Assembly: GCA_015680905.1 (NCBI GenBank)
Contig: CM027380.1
Span: forward strand, 11,054,001-11,118,000
From: Coptis chinensis
Lineage: Eukaryota > Streptophyta > Magnoliopsida > Ranunculales > Ranunculaceae
Direction of reading: 5' to 3'
Length of the DNA: 64,000 nucleotides
The notes below the pieces were generated by a model. That model was not told where the DNA came from. It did no database searches and saw only the letters and a list, made by a program, of their open reading frames with translations. The position numbers and the translations under genes were made by a program. Positions 41,662-53,816 of this stretch are shown in pieces. The stretch's first letter is position 1. Each line of letters starts with the position of its first letter.

Positions 41662-43670
41662 GACTTATTTATTGGATTTGCCTGAATCGGCCTTGGAATG
41701 CATTTTAGAGAAACTCCTTGATTTGTGTAAAGTGGCAGAAGTTTGTAAACCGTTGAGAGATGGATGGTGGAGCGATTACCTATAGGAGAGGCACATGAAA
41801 AAGAAAGGGGTTGGAGTGATCGGGCAGGCTGCTTATCGAGAATGGAAATGTCAGTATAGTATGAGGAAGGAATTTTATGAAAAGAAGAAGAAAAGTTGGC
41901 TCAGGTCTCTCTCTTTTGTATGCTCAACTTCATTGCCTATGGATTCTATCATATCTTGGTATCTTTGTCTTGAGCATGGCAAGCTCTGGTTCCCAGCTCA
42001 GGTCTATAACTGAGAGGCAGTTATCGTGATTACTTAATCCCAACTATTTCTTAGTTAAACGTGTTCAATTGGAACTTATCAACAATGAGCAGATTTTTTT
42101 GTTTCTTTTATTTTAGGTTTTAAAGATCAGCATTATGTTTCAATCGAACGACAATCATAGTTTGGATTTGCATATCACAATATAATGCTTGACTCTCGAT
42201 TTGTAATGAATGGTTTATGAGTTTCAACGTCTGACGGTTATGGTTTTAAAATGACTGAAATTTAGGTTCTTCTTTTCCGTCTTTTCATTTCAGAATGGGC
42301 ATGTTCAGTATATGTTGTCATGTTATGATGCGGAACTTCGCTATGATTGCTTCACAGACACCTTTCAAGCAAGGTATCAAAGTTTATCCTACATTTTCGT
42401 TTTCACAACAGATGATCTCATGTTGTCATTTTTCTAATTCAACATCAATTTTAAAGCCTCAAAACATCTAATTGTTTCAAGCTGTAGAATGATGGATAGA
42501 AAATGACCAAAATGCTAGTACTAGCACTATTGACACTTTTCAGTGTATCTTTAGCTCATTTGAGTGGGTGTTCATACCTTCTAGAACTTATTTTGTTCAT
42601 TGGATGTTTGCTCTGTTTTCAGGTATCCATCTCATCATTCATGGACACCAGTGATAGAGCAATGCGTGCACTGGGATAGGATAAGAGCACCACCAATAGA
42701 CATTCCCCCTCATAATGTTCATGCCTCAGATTGTTTAGACAAATTACATCCGGGGGACCATGTTGAGATTCAGTGGAGAGGAAACAAAGAACTTCCTTAT
42801 GGTGTGTTCATGACGTCTGAATTCTACGCTTTCTTGAAATTTATTGATTCGAAGTTGTACAAGATTACATTAAGTTTCCAATATTTAATCTACTTTCTCT
42901 AATTTTCTACCTCAATATTTTATACCAAGTTTATCCTTAAAACTAGAATAAAACAAATTTATTGAGTTAGTTGTTTGTGTTGTATTACTTGTATGCTTCA
43001 CAGGGTGGTGGTATGGTGTTGTTGGTCACCTGGAGACATGCGACGAGATTAGAAGTCTCTGCCGTTGTCATAAATGCGGTAAGAGAACTTATTTTTCTGA
43101 TTCGATAAACTGAATTCCCCATATGTTAGTGTTAAGTTTCCTCTTCAAATGTTACGTGCACATATTTACTTCTACTGTCTTACAGTAAGAGTAATATGCC
43201 ACCCTATAGCTTTTGTTGCCTCGCGTGTTCATTTTGAGAACAGTTTCTCGACCAGGGAGGAGAAACCAGAATTCTCCTCCTAAATAATAAACAAGGTCAT
43301 GAGGCACCACTGGTTACAGTGTGTTGCTCATCATCAATAAGTCGGGATGCTCAGTTGGCAGGGGACATGGTTGTAATTTTGGGGAAGAATGAGAATTAAA
43401 ACTTTTCCATCTCATTTCTCTTGTTTTTTAGTTGTTACTTGTCAGTATAGTTCTTGTTTTACCGCAGTCTTATTTCAATAGATACTTTCATAGTGGCATT
43501 CAACCAATGTAGCCCTGGTTCACGGTGGAGACAAACAACCCTAAGCAGGAAAGACCACCAGGAAGTGGGCAAGTGAAGCAGAGGGATTTTATGGTGGAAT
43601 CAGGAAACTTGATAAGAAGGAAGAAATCTGTGTGTGGAAGCATCTCTGGCCGAAAGATTTACTGCCATGA
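41662..43670 (+). pseudogene. F-box protein gene (plant At2g41170/At2g26850-like), five exons, inactivated
   Basis: Exons about 41662-42016, 42294-42373, 42623-42801, 43004-43078 and 43482-43670. The F-box reads LLDLPESALECILEKLLDLC. It continues ERHMKKKGVGVIGQAAYREW, then [70 protein letters not shown] and [14 protein letters not shown], ending [11 protein letters not shown]. Such proteins are substrate adaptors of SCF ubiquitin ligases. Lesions: TAG for the conserved Trp before ERHMK, TGA for Arg at the end of exon 1 (42011-42013), a GC in place of the GT donor there, and a frameshift in exon 5 after EVGK. Introns otherwise keep phase, so the gene died fairly recently. Confidence 0.85.
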
Positions 43671-44044
43671 CTGGTGACAACACCAGGTGCAGATCTTACT
43701 GTTCGAGTTGTGATTTTAATCATGTGAAGAGTCAAATGGTACATAAGAGCTGAGGAAAGCCCTGCGCATATATGGGATTCAATGGGACTCCAATCCATGC
43801 GCACTCCATGTATCATAATACGAATCTCTCTGTTGATAAATTATAGCATTGTTGAATATAGTGTGGGGAAAACAAATGTTTCGATCTTCTTCTTATTTCT
43901 CAGGAGTGTGGAATCATTTATGAGTCCATGTATCATAAAAAATTTCATGTTGTTTTCCTCCACCTGGCAGTCAGTTTGTGTTTTTGTAAAATAAAACTAC
44001 ACTTTAAAGATCTCTTTACCTATGGACTGATTTTTTGTTGACAG
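43671..44044. other. Gap between F-box and UBA-protein genes
   Basis: No exon of either gene is recognised. The first exon of the UBA protein (start codon and first membrane span), expected here, is absent. The string tccatgtatcataa occurs twice (43806 and 43924). Confidence 0.5.
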
Positions 44045-46655
44045 GACATCTTTGGGAGGCTTCGTCTATGGAGGTTATTTGCGTCTGTGTTTGCCTTTTC
44101 ATTGACACCGGAATTGATGTTTGGACTTTATTTACTCTACTACTTCAGGGTATTTGAGAGGCAAATTGGGTCTAATAAATACTCGGTGAGTTATCTACCC
44201 CCACACGGTCCTTTGTTTGTCTCGATTTTTGTGCATGTTCACTCTGTTGAAAATTCATAGAGCCTTTACGCAAATAATGGTCCCTTGTTGGTCTATATGG
44301 TGCCTTGCAAGTTTTTTCTACTGTTGAAATATTAATGATAGAAATTCATATTGATGAGAAGCTTTAGTTTGTTGGACCATAGTGTGTGAAGAGTTCACCA
44401 GTCCTTTTTCTGAGCACTTAATTTTTTGATGGATTTCTTTATTAAAAGGATTGTAAAGCAATAAATTAGGGTGAAGTTTTATTTCTCTGATTTTGCAGAT
44501 CTTTCCTTGAACATGCTGGCATCTGGACCTTATGGTCTTATATTTTCTTCATTTGTGCCATTCTACTTTGACATCCCAGTTTTGACACGGTTTCACATTT
44601 TTGGAATTAACTTCTCTGACAAGTCGTTTGTATATTTGGCAGGTCTTCAGGTAAGTTGGTTCTATAACTACTTCATGGTTTTTCCTTTTTATCAATTTCT
44701 AGGTTGGCTCGACATGAAATAGTTTTGTTCTCAACTAAATTCTAAATGTATTTTTACTGTAACCTCACAACTCCTTTTCTAGTCATGGAAAAGATCTATT
44801 CTGCCAGGAATATGTGGTGTTCTTGCCGGTCTTCTCTATCGTTCCAATATTTTCGGCATACACCGCATCAAGGTTAGTTTATAGTTTTCCAATTGTTCTT
44901 TAACCTTGCTTAGATAATTTAGCTGGGCAAATTCTGATATGGCAGTAGAAAGATTACTTAGATTTCACTAGTAGGCTAGTCGCTAGCTTACTAGTTCTTC
45001 ATTGAATGGAGCAACAATTTTAGTCATTCAAACTATTTCATACAGAAGATCTATCGGGTCAAGTTGTACTTAGATACAATATTTCTATAATGCAGCTAAT
45101 TGTAATTTTTCTAGTTACAACAATAATAAAAAAGTAACTTTCTAGTTATCAGGAATGAAGAAAACATGACTCCAGAAAAAGGGTACTATAGATAGATGGT
45201 TATAGGTCATCTTGTGGAGCTTCTTTTTCTTTTTCTAAATGAGCGATTTTATGTTATACCATAGGTTTTTTGTCGAGTTGCTCTGTTATATTGGGCACAC
45301 AGATCTCAGTAAAATCTTTAGATTGTGAACAGCACAGACTGTCTGATATGAAATTGGAACAACTGTATTTTGTAATAACTAATTGATTATCTGGTTCTGA
45401 TTGCAAAATCGGCTCCTTTTTCATTTCACTTGAACAAGTAATTCCCAATGACCAAATGTCATACAGCTCCTAGGGTGCCATATGCATGCTATTTGCCATA
45501 CTTGGAGTGGTGTTGTGGCTTTTTTTGTTACTGCAATATGTGCATGTCCTAAACCTTTTACATCATCCTTGACAATGAAATTTGTTTATGGAATAACTTT
45601 TGCAGTTCCCAGAGTTTGTCAGTTCATTATTTTCACGACTGTCTTGGCCCACTTTGGGAGGTTCATCACCTTCAGCATCAAGCGGGAATGTTATTGGAAA
45701 TGTACCATCTTATACCGGCCGTGAAGTGGAGGCAAGTACTGCTAGTAAATGATTTTTTGTTGTTGTTTGTCACTTGTGGAGAACTTATGGATTAACTTTG
45801 TTTTATTGCACAGAACTATATTCTTGCATTGTGTATGTTAATATTATTACGATGTGAAGTCCTTATTCAAATTTATGTCTGACGTTGGCTCCTCTTTAAA
45901 TGTTGAAGAATCTTAATTTATCTTTAGGCTCTTGCAGATCTTCATTTGCTGCATTGATGCTTAAATTTTGGAGCTTAGATTACTGACTTAAAGTAGATCA
46001 CATATCACATCTAATGCTCCATCATCCTGCCACGAGAATTTCACTTTCATATGTTCCACTTGCATTTTGATATGGTTCAAATTCCTGGGACACTATGATA
46101 TTGTGGCCGTCAGGCATTTTGTTTTGCTTTGTTGGATGTTCCCCAGTTAGTGCCTTACTGGAAGGATTTTTTTATTCGCCACTTGTCTTGGACTCCATTT
46201 TGCATGGTCTTGTGCTTTGTCATGGCTTTCCGCGGTAAAGCTTTATGGACAAGTATTACTAGACTTATAATAAATGGCGGGCACTGTGGTTTTCACTGTT
46301 GGATTGCCTAAATTATGTAATGGATCCTTGTTTGGTATAATAATAACATTATTAAGAATAGCAATAACAATAACAATAACAATGAAAACAATAATTGGTT
46401 ATCGCAATGGTTCCATTCCTTTTGTACTTCCTCATCTCTTATTCTGTCCTTGTGACTCACTAACCTATTTTCTTGGTTCAGGGAAATTATTCTTCCGCTG
46501 CTCCTCTTGCTTCTACCATGGAGCCATCTGACAATTCTATCGCAACACTGGTTTCAATGGGCTTTGACAGGAACTCAGCAAGACAGGCACTTGTACAGGC
46601 CAGAAACGATGTCAATGTGGCTACAAACATCCTTCTTGAAGCACAATCTCACTAA
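44045..46655 (+). pseudogene. UBAC2/rhomboid-like UBA-domain membrane protein, incomplete
   Basis: Exons 44045-44185 ([20 protein letters not shown] to [13 protein letters not shown]), 44499-44650 ([20 protein letters not shown]), 44783-44872 ([20 protein letters not shown]), 45606-45731 (FPEFVSSLFSRLSWPTLGGS) and 46482-46655 (UBA domain, [20 protein letters not shown] to LLEAQSH). The family is a multi-span endoplasmic-reticulum protein with a C-terminal ubiquitin-binding UBA domain, related to rhomboids and implicated in ER quality control. The first exon and the exon after NKYS (another membrane span) are not found. Joining 44185 to 44499 would shift the frame, so the surviving exons cannot make the normal protein. 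The fourth intron appears to use a GC donor (gcaagt). Confidence 0.82.
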
Positions 46656-48600
46656 TTCAAACCCTGGTCAGTAGGGGGATAAAAAGAGAAATGGGTTTTC
46701 AAGTTCGCAATGCTATCTGAATCCTGTTTGCTGGGATAAGAACCATCAAACAAGCATAGTCATCCACTTTTGAACCACATTGGTCGACTCAGTAACTGTC
46801 CAGGGGATTATGGTATATTGGTATCCTTTTTGGTTTGGCTGTTTCGCTGCAGATATATGCATGGTGCGAGATCATCATTTCACATACACTAATGATTTAC
46901 AGAGCTTAGGGAGAAACTATGTAATCAGTTTGGTACTTTGGTGGAGTCATTTCTTCATCTGGAAGAGATTTGATTTTGTATAGAGATTTGAACGATGTGG
47001 TTCTTTATTGCCATTGTCAATTGGTATTAATTCAATTCATGAACTCCCAGTAAGATTATATGAGGGAATAGTTTATCAGTCTAGATGCTTTCATAACATC
47101 TAAATTCTTCATCTATTTAGCTTACATGAGTAACAGCTTCTGGCACTCGGCAGTGTTGATGCTCACCATATGCTCGTACGTCTGTAACATTAAATGTTCT
47201 ATTCGAATCCGTAGAAAAGTGTGGTCACAATGTATGGTCCTGTACAACGCCCCAGGACTGCTTCTTGATATTCAGATTATTATTATTTTGTAATGTTAAA
47301 AAATGGAAGTGGAATAGATTCAATAGAAGCAAATGCATTATAAAGAAGAACAAGGTAGTATCATTTGTATGTTGTATTTCTGAATGCAAATAAAGTCAGG
47401 CGTATTGTACATCCCGATCACCAATTTGTAGTTGCATCATTTTCGTTCTATATGTGTTTATCAGAGAGATGTTCCATTGTTCTTCACAAAATCTCATTCA
47501 GCGATTCATAAGTAGTACTAGTAGTTACCCTAACTCTTTAGAAAAGCATGAAATAATTGTATCTCACTATATCTCATTCTAATGCAAGCTCGCCCATACA
47601 TAACTGTGCTGGTGTCATAAACCTAGACGCCTAGTGTACATTTCGGAAAGTATATTAATCGAACTAGGGACTAAGATAGTGTTTTGCCAAATATTGGAAT
47701 GTTTTATAATCTCTTGCATTTTCTAGCTCATGAAATGCAAAAATTGCAGCAGGAATGGTTGCCATAAAGCTTACCATTAATTATTTTCTAGTTATATGAA
47801 AGTGCCATCTCGAGTCTCGATCACTGTAAAATTTAAAACTTGTGTGTTAACAATAATTTGTTAGCTCTGCCATGATTGGATATACCTCATTTGATATCAG
47901 TTCTGTACTTGCCATAAACACACCTAAGTCTACATTTAAGAAATTGTATTAATTGAATTAAGATAATTTTTTTTCAAGTATCGGAAGCCTTTAGAATCTC
48001 TTGCATTTTATAGATGGAATGCAATTGAAGTAAAAAATGGCTACAATGAACAAGGGAAAATATATAGTATGAAGAGAGAAATCGGGCCTGTCTTCAATTA
48101 ATCAATATTCCATATTGAAATGTAACATTCTGTAGAGCTGCACTTTGTTCTTCATATACAAATTGTACATTCTATAGAACTACAATTTCTTCATAATTAG
48201 ATCTACTCCATATTTTGGTTCTATAACTAGGTTGAATGCAGGACAATGCCTATAACTAGGAGAAAGGCATCCATGTCATATTTGAAGCGCCTTTCGGAAT
48301 GTTCAGTGTGCCTAGAGGAATCCAGGTCATATTTGAATTTCAAATTATATTGGTATTAGAATTTGGATTAGAATTGGAAATCTATTCAAATATGGTTATG
48401 GTGGGAATTCTATAAAAATCTATCGAGGCATCGCGAAAAATAAACTTCGCTGCCATTCCCACCATCTCTTCCTTCATCAAGATTCTTCATCATTATCTGT
48501 TTCTCCTTTAACCGCAGTTTTCAAAAAATTTGACCAAACACCCTAAGCCCATCCATCTTCAATTCAACTGAAACCCAGAAAATTGTACGGTTTTTTATAA
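46656..48600. other. 3' flank and intergenic sequence
   Basis: Holds 46906-47233, a sequence repeated at 56345-56673. A degenerate direct repeat also lies at about 47620-47780 and 47920-48050 (both contain atctcttgcattttctag-like and aaatgcaattg-like strings). No gene is recognised. Confidence 0.5.
46906..47233 (+). repeat. 3' flank of the UBA gene, copy A of a 328-bp duplication
   Basis: Begins ttagggagaaactatgtaat and ends gtggtcacaatgt. Copy B at 56345-56673 differs by one inserted base and about one substitution. It includes the probable 3' UTR end of the UBA gene. Confidence 0.92.
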
Positions 48601-48604
48601 GAAG

Positions 48605-49420
48605 ATGAGACTAGAAACAGAACCACCACCACTGCTATCTGTTCCCACCAAAAACGATGATGAAAAGTCTGGGGTGTACATCTCAGTTGCCCAGTCTGGT
48701 AAGAAGGGATGGCTTGTCCTGGATCCACACAGTGGAAAGGTGGACAAGGGTTTTCAATATCTGAATATCCCCTACTCAATCTTCCTTCTGGTTTAGATAT
48801 AGACAATACTATGTTTTACGGTATTGCTGCTTTCGACTCCAAGATATATTTTGTTGGTGGTAAATATATTCATGGTGGTGGTTACTCTTCAAACGTGTTT
48901 ATATTTGATCTCGCTGCAAATACATGGAAAGAAGGCACTCAATGAACCAATTTTCCTTCAGTGGTAGCTATTGGAAAAAAGTTATACGTCTTTGGATGTG
49001 GCTCTCATCAGATGGATATCACTATTGGCCAATGGGCTGAGTGCTATGACCTCGATTCTGATACCTGGGCATATCTCCCTAGTCCCCCACAAGAGGTTTT
49101 TGATAGCCACTGTTAATTTTGAAGCGGTTTATAAGCATCGGGACCAGATTATTCTCTGGTTGGGAGGCCGGTTTATTCCTACAATTATGCTACTAATACA
49201 TGGAGTTGTTTGGGGTCTCAAATCCGAAAGATTCCTATCATGTGCCAGCACATGGTTGTTATAGAAGATGTTGTGTTTTGACAACAAGCTACACTGCTAC
49301 CGGTTCCGAATAAAAAAATCCCAGGTTTCTGAAGAAAGATCTGGAATTGATCTGGTCCTTGATGGATTCGGGGATCTTTATATTCCTGGTAGTTATATCT
49401 ATGACGCACTTGTAGTGTGA
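48605..49420 (+). pseudogene. Kelch-repeat protein pseudogene
   Basis: The start reads MRLETEPPPLLSVPTKND, then GVYISVAQSGKKGWLVLDPH. After a frame change it gives IAAFDSKIYFVGGKYIHGGG and SSNVFIFDLAANTWKEG, and after a TGA (about 48943) VVAIGKKLYVFG and ECYDLDSDTWAYLPSPP. These are kelch blades (GG, then Y and W spaced). A third blade in another frame reads YNYATNTWSCLG. Several frameshifts and stops show it is not functional. Kelch proteins of this kind form beta-propellers, often in F-box/kelch ligase adaptors. The exact subfamily is not recognised. Confidence 0.75.
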
Positions 49421-50398
49421 GACTGTAAGTATCTTTGCTTGTGTGTTTAGACTTATTGTTATGTGATAGATCATCTTACTGTTTGGTGTGTGCCAACAAT
49501 ACCGTGTTTCCTTAAAACAGAGATTTATGTATATGGGTGGGTGGGTGTGTGTGTGATTCTGTGTAGTTACCAGAGACTGCACATCTTTACTAGCGCCTCA
49601 ATGCGTAAGCCTAGGCGCGGTTTTTAAACATTGTTTGTAACTTTGGTCACAACCGAACAAGGTTTTGACTGTGAAATCCATCTACGGAGAATTGGTGAAG
49701 TGCATGCTTGGTGATTCTTCAAAAGGATGAAATCATTCGACGTTTACTACTCCTTATTGGTTCCCTTCTGTTGGGCGACTTTTCTCAAGACGGCGAAGCG
49801 AATTTGAACAAATTTTATCTTGAGTAGGAAGATAAATTGGAAGATGTGAATCATTTCCTTTTAGCTTTCACAATTTCTGTTGAGATTTAGGACATCTCTT
49901 TGCAGGCCTTGACAAGCCATGGGCCAAACCATCGCCTTGTACAGTTGTACCTCATTCACTATATTATTGCTAAAGCTTAATATATGGTAGATGACACTAT
50001 GGAAGCTGAATATATGACCTTGTGGAAGGAGCAGAATAGGATTTCCAGCCCTGTGCTTGTGAAAGGAGTCTTTAATGTGGCCGTATTCGGCTACAAGGAT
50101 TTGTTATAAATGTAACCATATGTTCATTGAGACTTTGAGAGGGGCTTTTGGGAATTCGATGTGATTCAATATTGGTTCAGGCTGTATCTTATTATTTCCT
50201 TAGTGGTTTGATGGGAAGGACACTATTGTATAACAGGATGAGGTTGTGGCGAAGGATGAGTTGGCTAACGGGTGGATACTGTTTGGGATGTCTTAATACG
50301 TTTTTTTCCTATGAAGAAGAATATGTAGAAGTTTTTGATGACTGTCTTTTTAGGATGAAGAAGAAAAAGTAGAAGTTTTTTCAATTGTCTTTTTAGGC
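49421..50398 (+). other. Decayed sequence downstream of the kelch pseudogene
   Basis: A short frame near 50200-50290 reads DEVVAKDELANGWILFGMS, possibly the gene's C-terminal part. A roughly 50-base tandem repeat (gtagaagttttt, gactgtctttttag, gatgaagaagaa) lies at 50310-50398, next to the insertion point of the second Tat-type element. Confidence 0.4.
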
Positions 50399-50966
50399 TA
50401 AAGGAGCGTTTTGGTTTTCTCCTAATTACAATAAGGAAGAACGGGAAGGGTTTGGAATTTGATGTGACCGAGGAATTCATTTGGAATTAACCGCCCACGA
50501 TCTTCTCGCTTTTTCCTTTTTTCGGGGAGAGAAGAATGGTCCGACGAAGTTCCAAAAGAGGTGGTATTTATAGAGTTTTGAGAGAGGAGATCCTTCCCGA
50601 CACGCGTGTATTCTTTGTACAAATGTAGGGTGGAGATCGCGGATGAGTGTTGAATTGGATCCGTTATGATTGGGGGTAGATGCGGTAGTCCCTATTTCGG
50701 TGTTGAGATTACCACTAAGATCTTGGCAATCATTACACGGTGGAGTGTGTTTCTATTCGGCCGTTCAGTATCGGCAAAGTGTTAAATGATGAGATATCTT
50801 CGATCGCGACCACCTACTCGAAAGCCGCCGCAGTCGGTCTTGGAGGTCGCCTTGGATTCATCTATGCGATGTCCGCTAGGAATTTGTTCTCGGGTTTGTC
50901 TTGGAGGTCGATATCTTGATTCGCTTTATGCTCGCGAGTCGATTATGAGGATATCGCTCCCCTACC
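50399..50966 (-). repeat. 3' LTR of the second Tat-type element
   Basis: Matches 53817-54387 along its length: aaggagcgttttggttttct, then ggaagaacgggaagggtttg, ending atatcgctcccctac. The expected TG at its left edge is not preserved (gctaaaggag versus tgtaaaggagg). Numerous one- to five-base indels separate the two copies. Confidence 0.85.
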
Positions 50967-51639
50967 CAACCTACCGATGGGGCGCCAGGTGGAAACGCCG
51001 GGCCGGAGAAAGAGTCGGACGGCGTGGTGGGAGCGGAGCTTAACAAGAGTGGATGAACCGACCGGTAGAGCGCCACTTTTGAATGTTAGGGCCTCGTGAA
51101 TTGGCGGGAAAAATGTAGTTTTATCTTACGCACGCGGATTTAATCGTAGCGGTTAAGCGTAAACGCGATGTCGCCGCGTTATGCGGAACTGGCCGAAAGC
51201 GATGGTGCCTTGGAACAGCGGGCTATAAGCGTAGGGCTGTAATGATTACTCCTTGGTAACCGAGCGGCGGTTTATTCAAAATCAGATTTGGAATACGAAA
51301 AAGTTATTAAAAACGACTAGGGTTTCCGGTGAGTGCTCTGTTTCTTGTTATCTTTCCCATTTCCATTTGCTTTCCCTCTCTTATACCGGAGCAAACAATA
51401 GAGCTGTGTTTTCAGGCTTGCCCGTTTCGCCTTTTGTTCGGAGGATTGGTTTCCACGAAAGTGGCGGTTCAAGACTTGGTGAATTTTTGTAATGAGCATC
51501 GACCGGATTTCTGGGTAATCCCGCCAGTCGGTGGGCGTAGTTGTGATGACGCGTCTTGTCATGTAACGTTGTTTTGGATGTGTATGCATGCTCTTTGTGT
51601 ATTTGTGTGTAACTAGCATCTTGATCTTATAAATATCGT

Positions 51640-52430
51640 CTGTTAAGTTGTCAACCCTAGAAATATAGGTGCGGACAGAACTGGATGGGTTTACGGTGCG
51701 TGGATGCGCGGAGAGCGTTGCGCGATGAGAGGCGTTCTCGTGGTCGATCCTAAAATGTAAAGGCAGCGACGTAACAAGACTTGCAAAGGCTATGTAGCCC
51801 GATGAGCTCCGAGAGCGGTTTTTCGCGAGAGCGTTCTCGTGTAGTCGATCCTAGAAATATAGGTCCTCGACGTTACAAGAACTGGAGAGGCTATTAGCCG
51901 ATGAGCCCATCGCTTCACGAGAGCGTTCTCGTGTAGTCGATCCTAGAAATATAGGTCCTCGGCGTTACAAGAATTGGAGAGGCTATGTAGCCCTGAGCTC
52001 CCCGAAATTTTGTCGCTTTCGGTGAAGGCGTTTCGCTTTAGTCGATCCCTAGAAATATAGGTCCCTCGACGTTACAAGAATTGGAGAGGCTATGTAGCCA
52101 GTGAGCTCGAGGAGATGTCGCTTTCGGCCGGCGTTCTCGCTTTAGTCGATCCTAGAAATATAGGTCCTCGACGTTACAAGAATTGGAGAGGCTTTCGGCG
52201 AAAGGCTTTTCGCTTTAGTCGATCCTAGAAATATAGGTCCTCGACGTTATAAGAATTGGAGAGGCTAAGTAGCGATGAGGCCTCGAAATATGTATTTCGA
52301 GTGAAGCGTTCGCTTTAGTCGATCCTAGAAATATAGGTCCTCGACGTTATAAGAATTGGAGAGGCTAAGTAGCCGGTGAGCTCTCGGATGCGCGCCGGCG
52401 AGCGTTCGCTTTAGTCGAATAGTGCGAGCA
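51640..52430. repeat. Tandem array of about eight units (75-105 bp) in the second Tat-type element
   Basis: Each unit contains tagtcgatcctagaaatata, ggtcctcgacgtta, caagaattggagaggctatg and tagcc. Units start near 51645, 51741, 51841, 51934, 52040, 52142, 52216 and 52316. The motif is homologous to the less regular repeats at 10450-11070. Confidence 0.9.
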
Positions 52431-53110
52431 TTGTCACGATCCGAATCGTCCGGAAGGTAATCACATGAATAGTCGCGAGCATTGTCACGATCGGTTTCGC
52501 CGTGGCGAACGCTCCGCGGGGCGCCCCTCGATGAGGGCGAGCTCCGTATCCCTTGGCGGTGGCGGTGGGGGAGGAGATCATTGCGTACCGACGACGAGCC
52601 AAGAGAACTTGTGACGCAGTCGCCATGAATGCTAATGTAGTGTTTGATATAACCAGCCTTCCATGTCTTGGAGATAATGCTTGAGCCCCCAGCATGCATC
52701 AGTTTCATGGCACTTCGCTTTATGAAATGCACAAAAAGGCTTGCCAGGTCGATCTGCGGGCTGCCTGGTGGTTGGCCGGAAAAATGAGGCGCGCTTGATC
52801 TTATTCAGTATGTGACTGGGGGAGCGGGTGAGGACAGTAAACTCTCTGCTGTTATCCGATAGTTTGGTGCAAGCGACACGGTGCGCTTCTTTGGGGAACG
52901 ATCCGAGACTTCGGCGACCTCGTGGCTCTCTGCTAAACCATGGAGTTTTAAGGTTTCCTGCAACTTGATGTACTTGTCGACACGAGCGTAGAGCTCGGAC
53001 AGTGTCTCTGGGCGTTCCTTCATCAGCGATCTAGCGAGATCACTGTTTCGCACTCGGCAAGCATTAGAAAAGGCCAGTGTGGCGAAAGATTCTTTCAAGC
53101 CACTTTCCAT
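52325..53110 (-). pseudogene. Gag remnant of the second Tat-type element
   Basis: Reads SGLKESFATLAFSNACRVRN, then LMKERPETLSELYARVDKYI, homologous to the first element's gag centre. The Cys-His region follows in another frame (CAFHKAKCHETDACWGLKHY-like, by shifting frames around 52680-52735). Frames break at several points. Confidence 0.85.
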
Positions 53111-53816
53111 GCATAGTAGTTCGGCCTTGAACCGTCCTAGAAATTCTCGAATAGTTTCGCCCTCCTTGAATGATAATTGAAACAGAGAATCAAGTCTTCA
53201 AAACCATTGCGGTAATGCATCGGGCGGGCGAACAAATCGATAAAAATTTTCTTTCGAAGGTGTTGATAGAATCGGACTCGATTGAAAAGAACATCGAGAG
53301 CGCCATCCCGGCTGTCGGCCGAAATAATCTGCAGATGGAGATAGTCGAACTTCGGGTGAAATTTTGTAAAGTGCCGTGACTTTGAATATAGCGAGCCACA
53401 TCTGGTCGACGAAAGGGTGTCTTTGCCGCATACATGGAAAATGGATAAAGTCGGGTGGAGAGGATTTTTCGAGGACCTTGCGGTGAACGGAGATGCGCCG
53501 ACACGCCTTAAGCATCTTGTGTACAATGGAGTCCTTCTTCAGAGGTCCGCCAATCCTTTGGGACAACTCGTTAAAGTCCGATTAACGTCATTGATTGTGT
53601 TCACTCCGTTTCCCGACTTGTTGTTGCCGATAACTATCCACTTTTAACGTAGCATTTTCCTCCCCGAGCAAGGAAATGCTCTCATTCGTTACTCTAACGG
53701 TGGGTGAGGTTCAACTTGATCTTCTATGCTAACCATGCTTCGTTAAATCGGAGAGTTAGAGATAGATGAACCGATCTAAAGTGGTCTCCAAGAATCGAAA
53801 CCACGACGGCGCCCAA
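53111..53816 (-). pseudogene. Gag N-terminal region and primer-binding site of the second Tat-type element
   Basis: Equivalent in position to 17500-18270 of the first element. Short pieces such as LSICSPARCITAM-type gag-like frames occur in three frames and no continuous gag can be read. The minus strand next to the LTR is TTGGGCGCCGTCGTGG, the presumed primer-binding site. Confidence 0.55.

Noticed and set aside
40639..42013. The 73- and 72-codon open frames as independent small genes
   Set aside because: The first has no recognisable similarity or conserved context. The second is the downstream part of F-box exon 1 after a nonsense codon.
50786..51492. Overlapping plus- and minus-strand frames in the GC-rich part of the second Tat-type element
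   Set aside because: They fall in LTR and 3' untranslated sequence of the element, and the higher GC content alone creates open frames.
51640..52430. Regular repeats with short variable gaps, again array-like
   Set aside because: The variable parts are themselves related and the motif recurs in another Tat element's 3' region, so this is retrotransposon-derived tandem repeat.
53137..53566. Three overlapping minus-strand frames of 104-129 codons
   Set aside because: They occupy the position of gag in a decayed retrotransposon and none reads as a continuous gag; no separate gene is supported.
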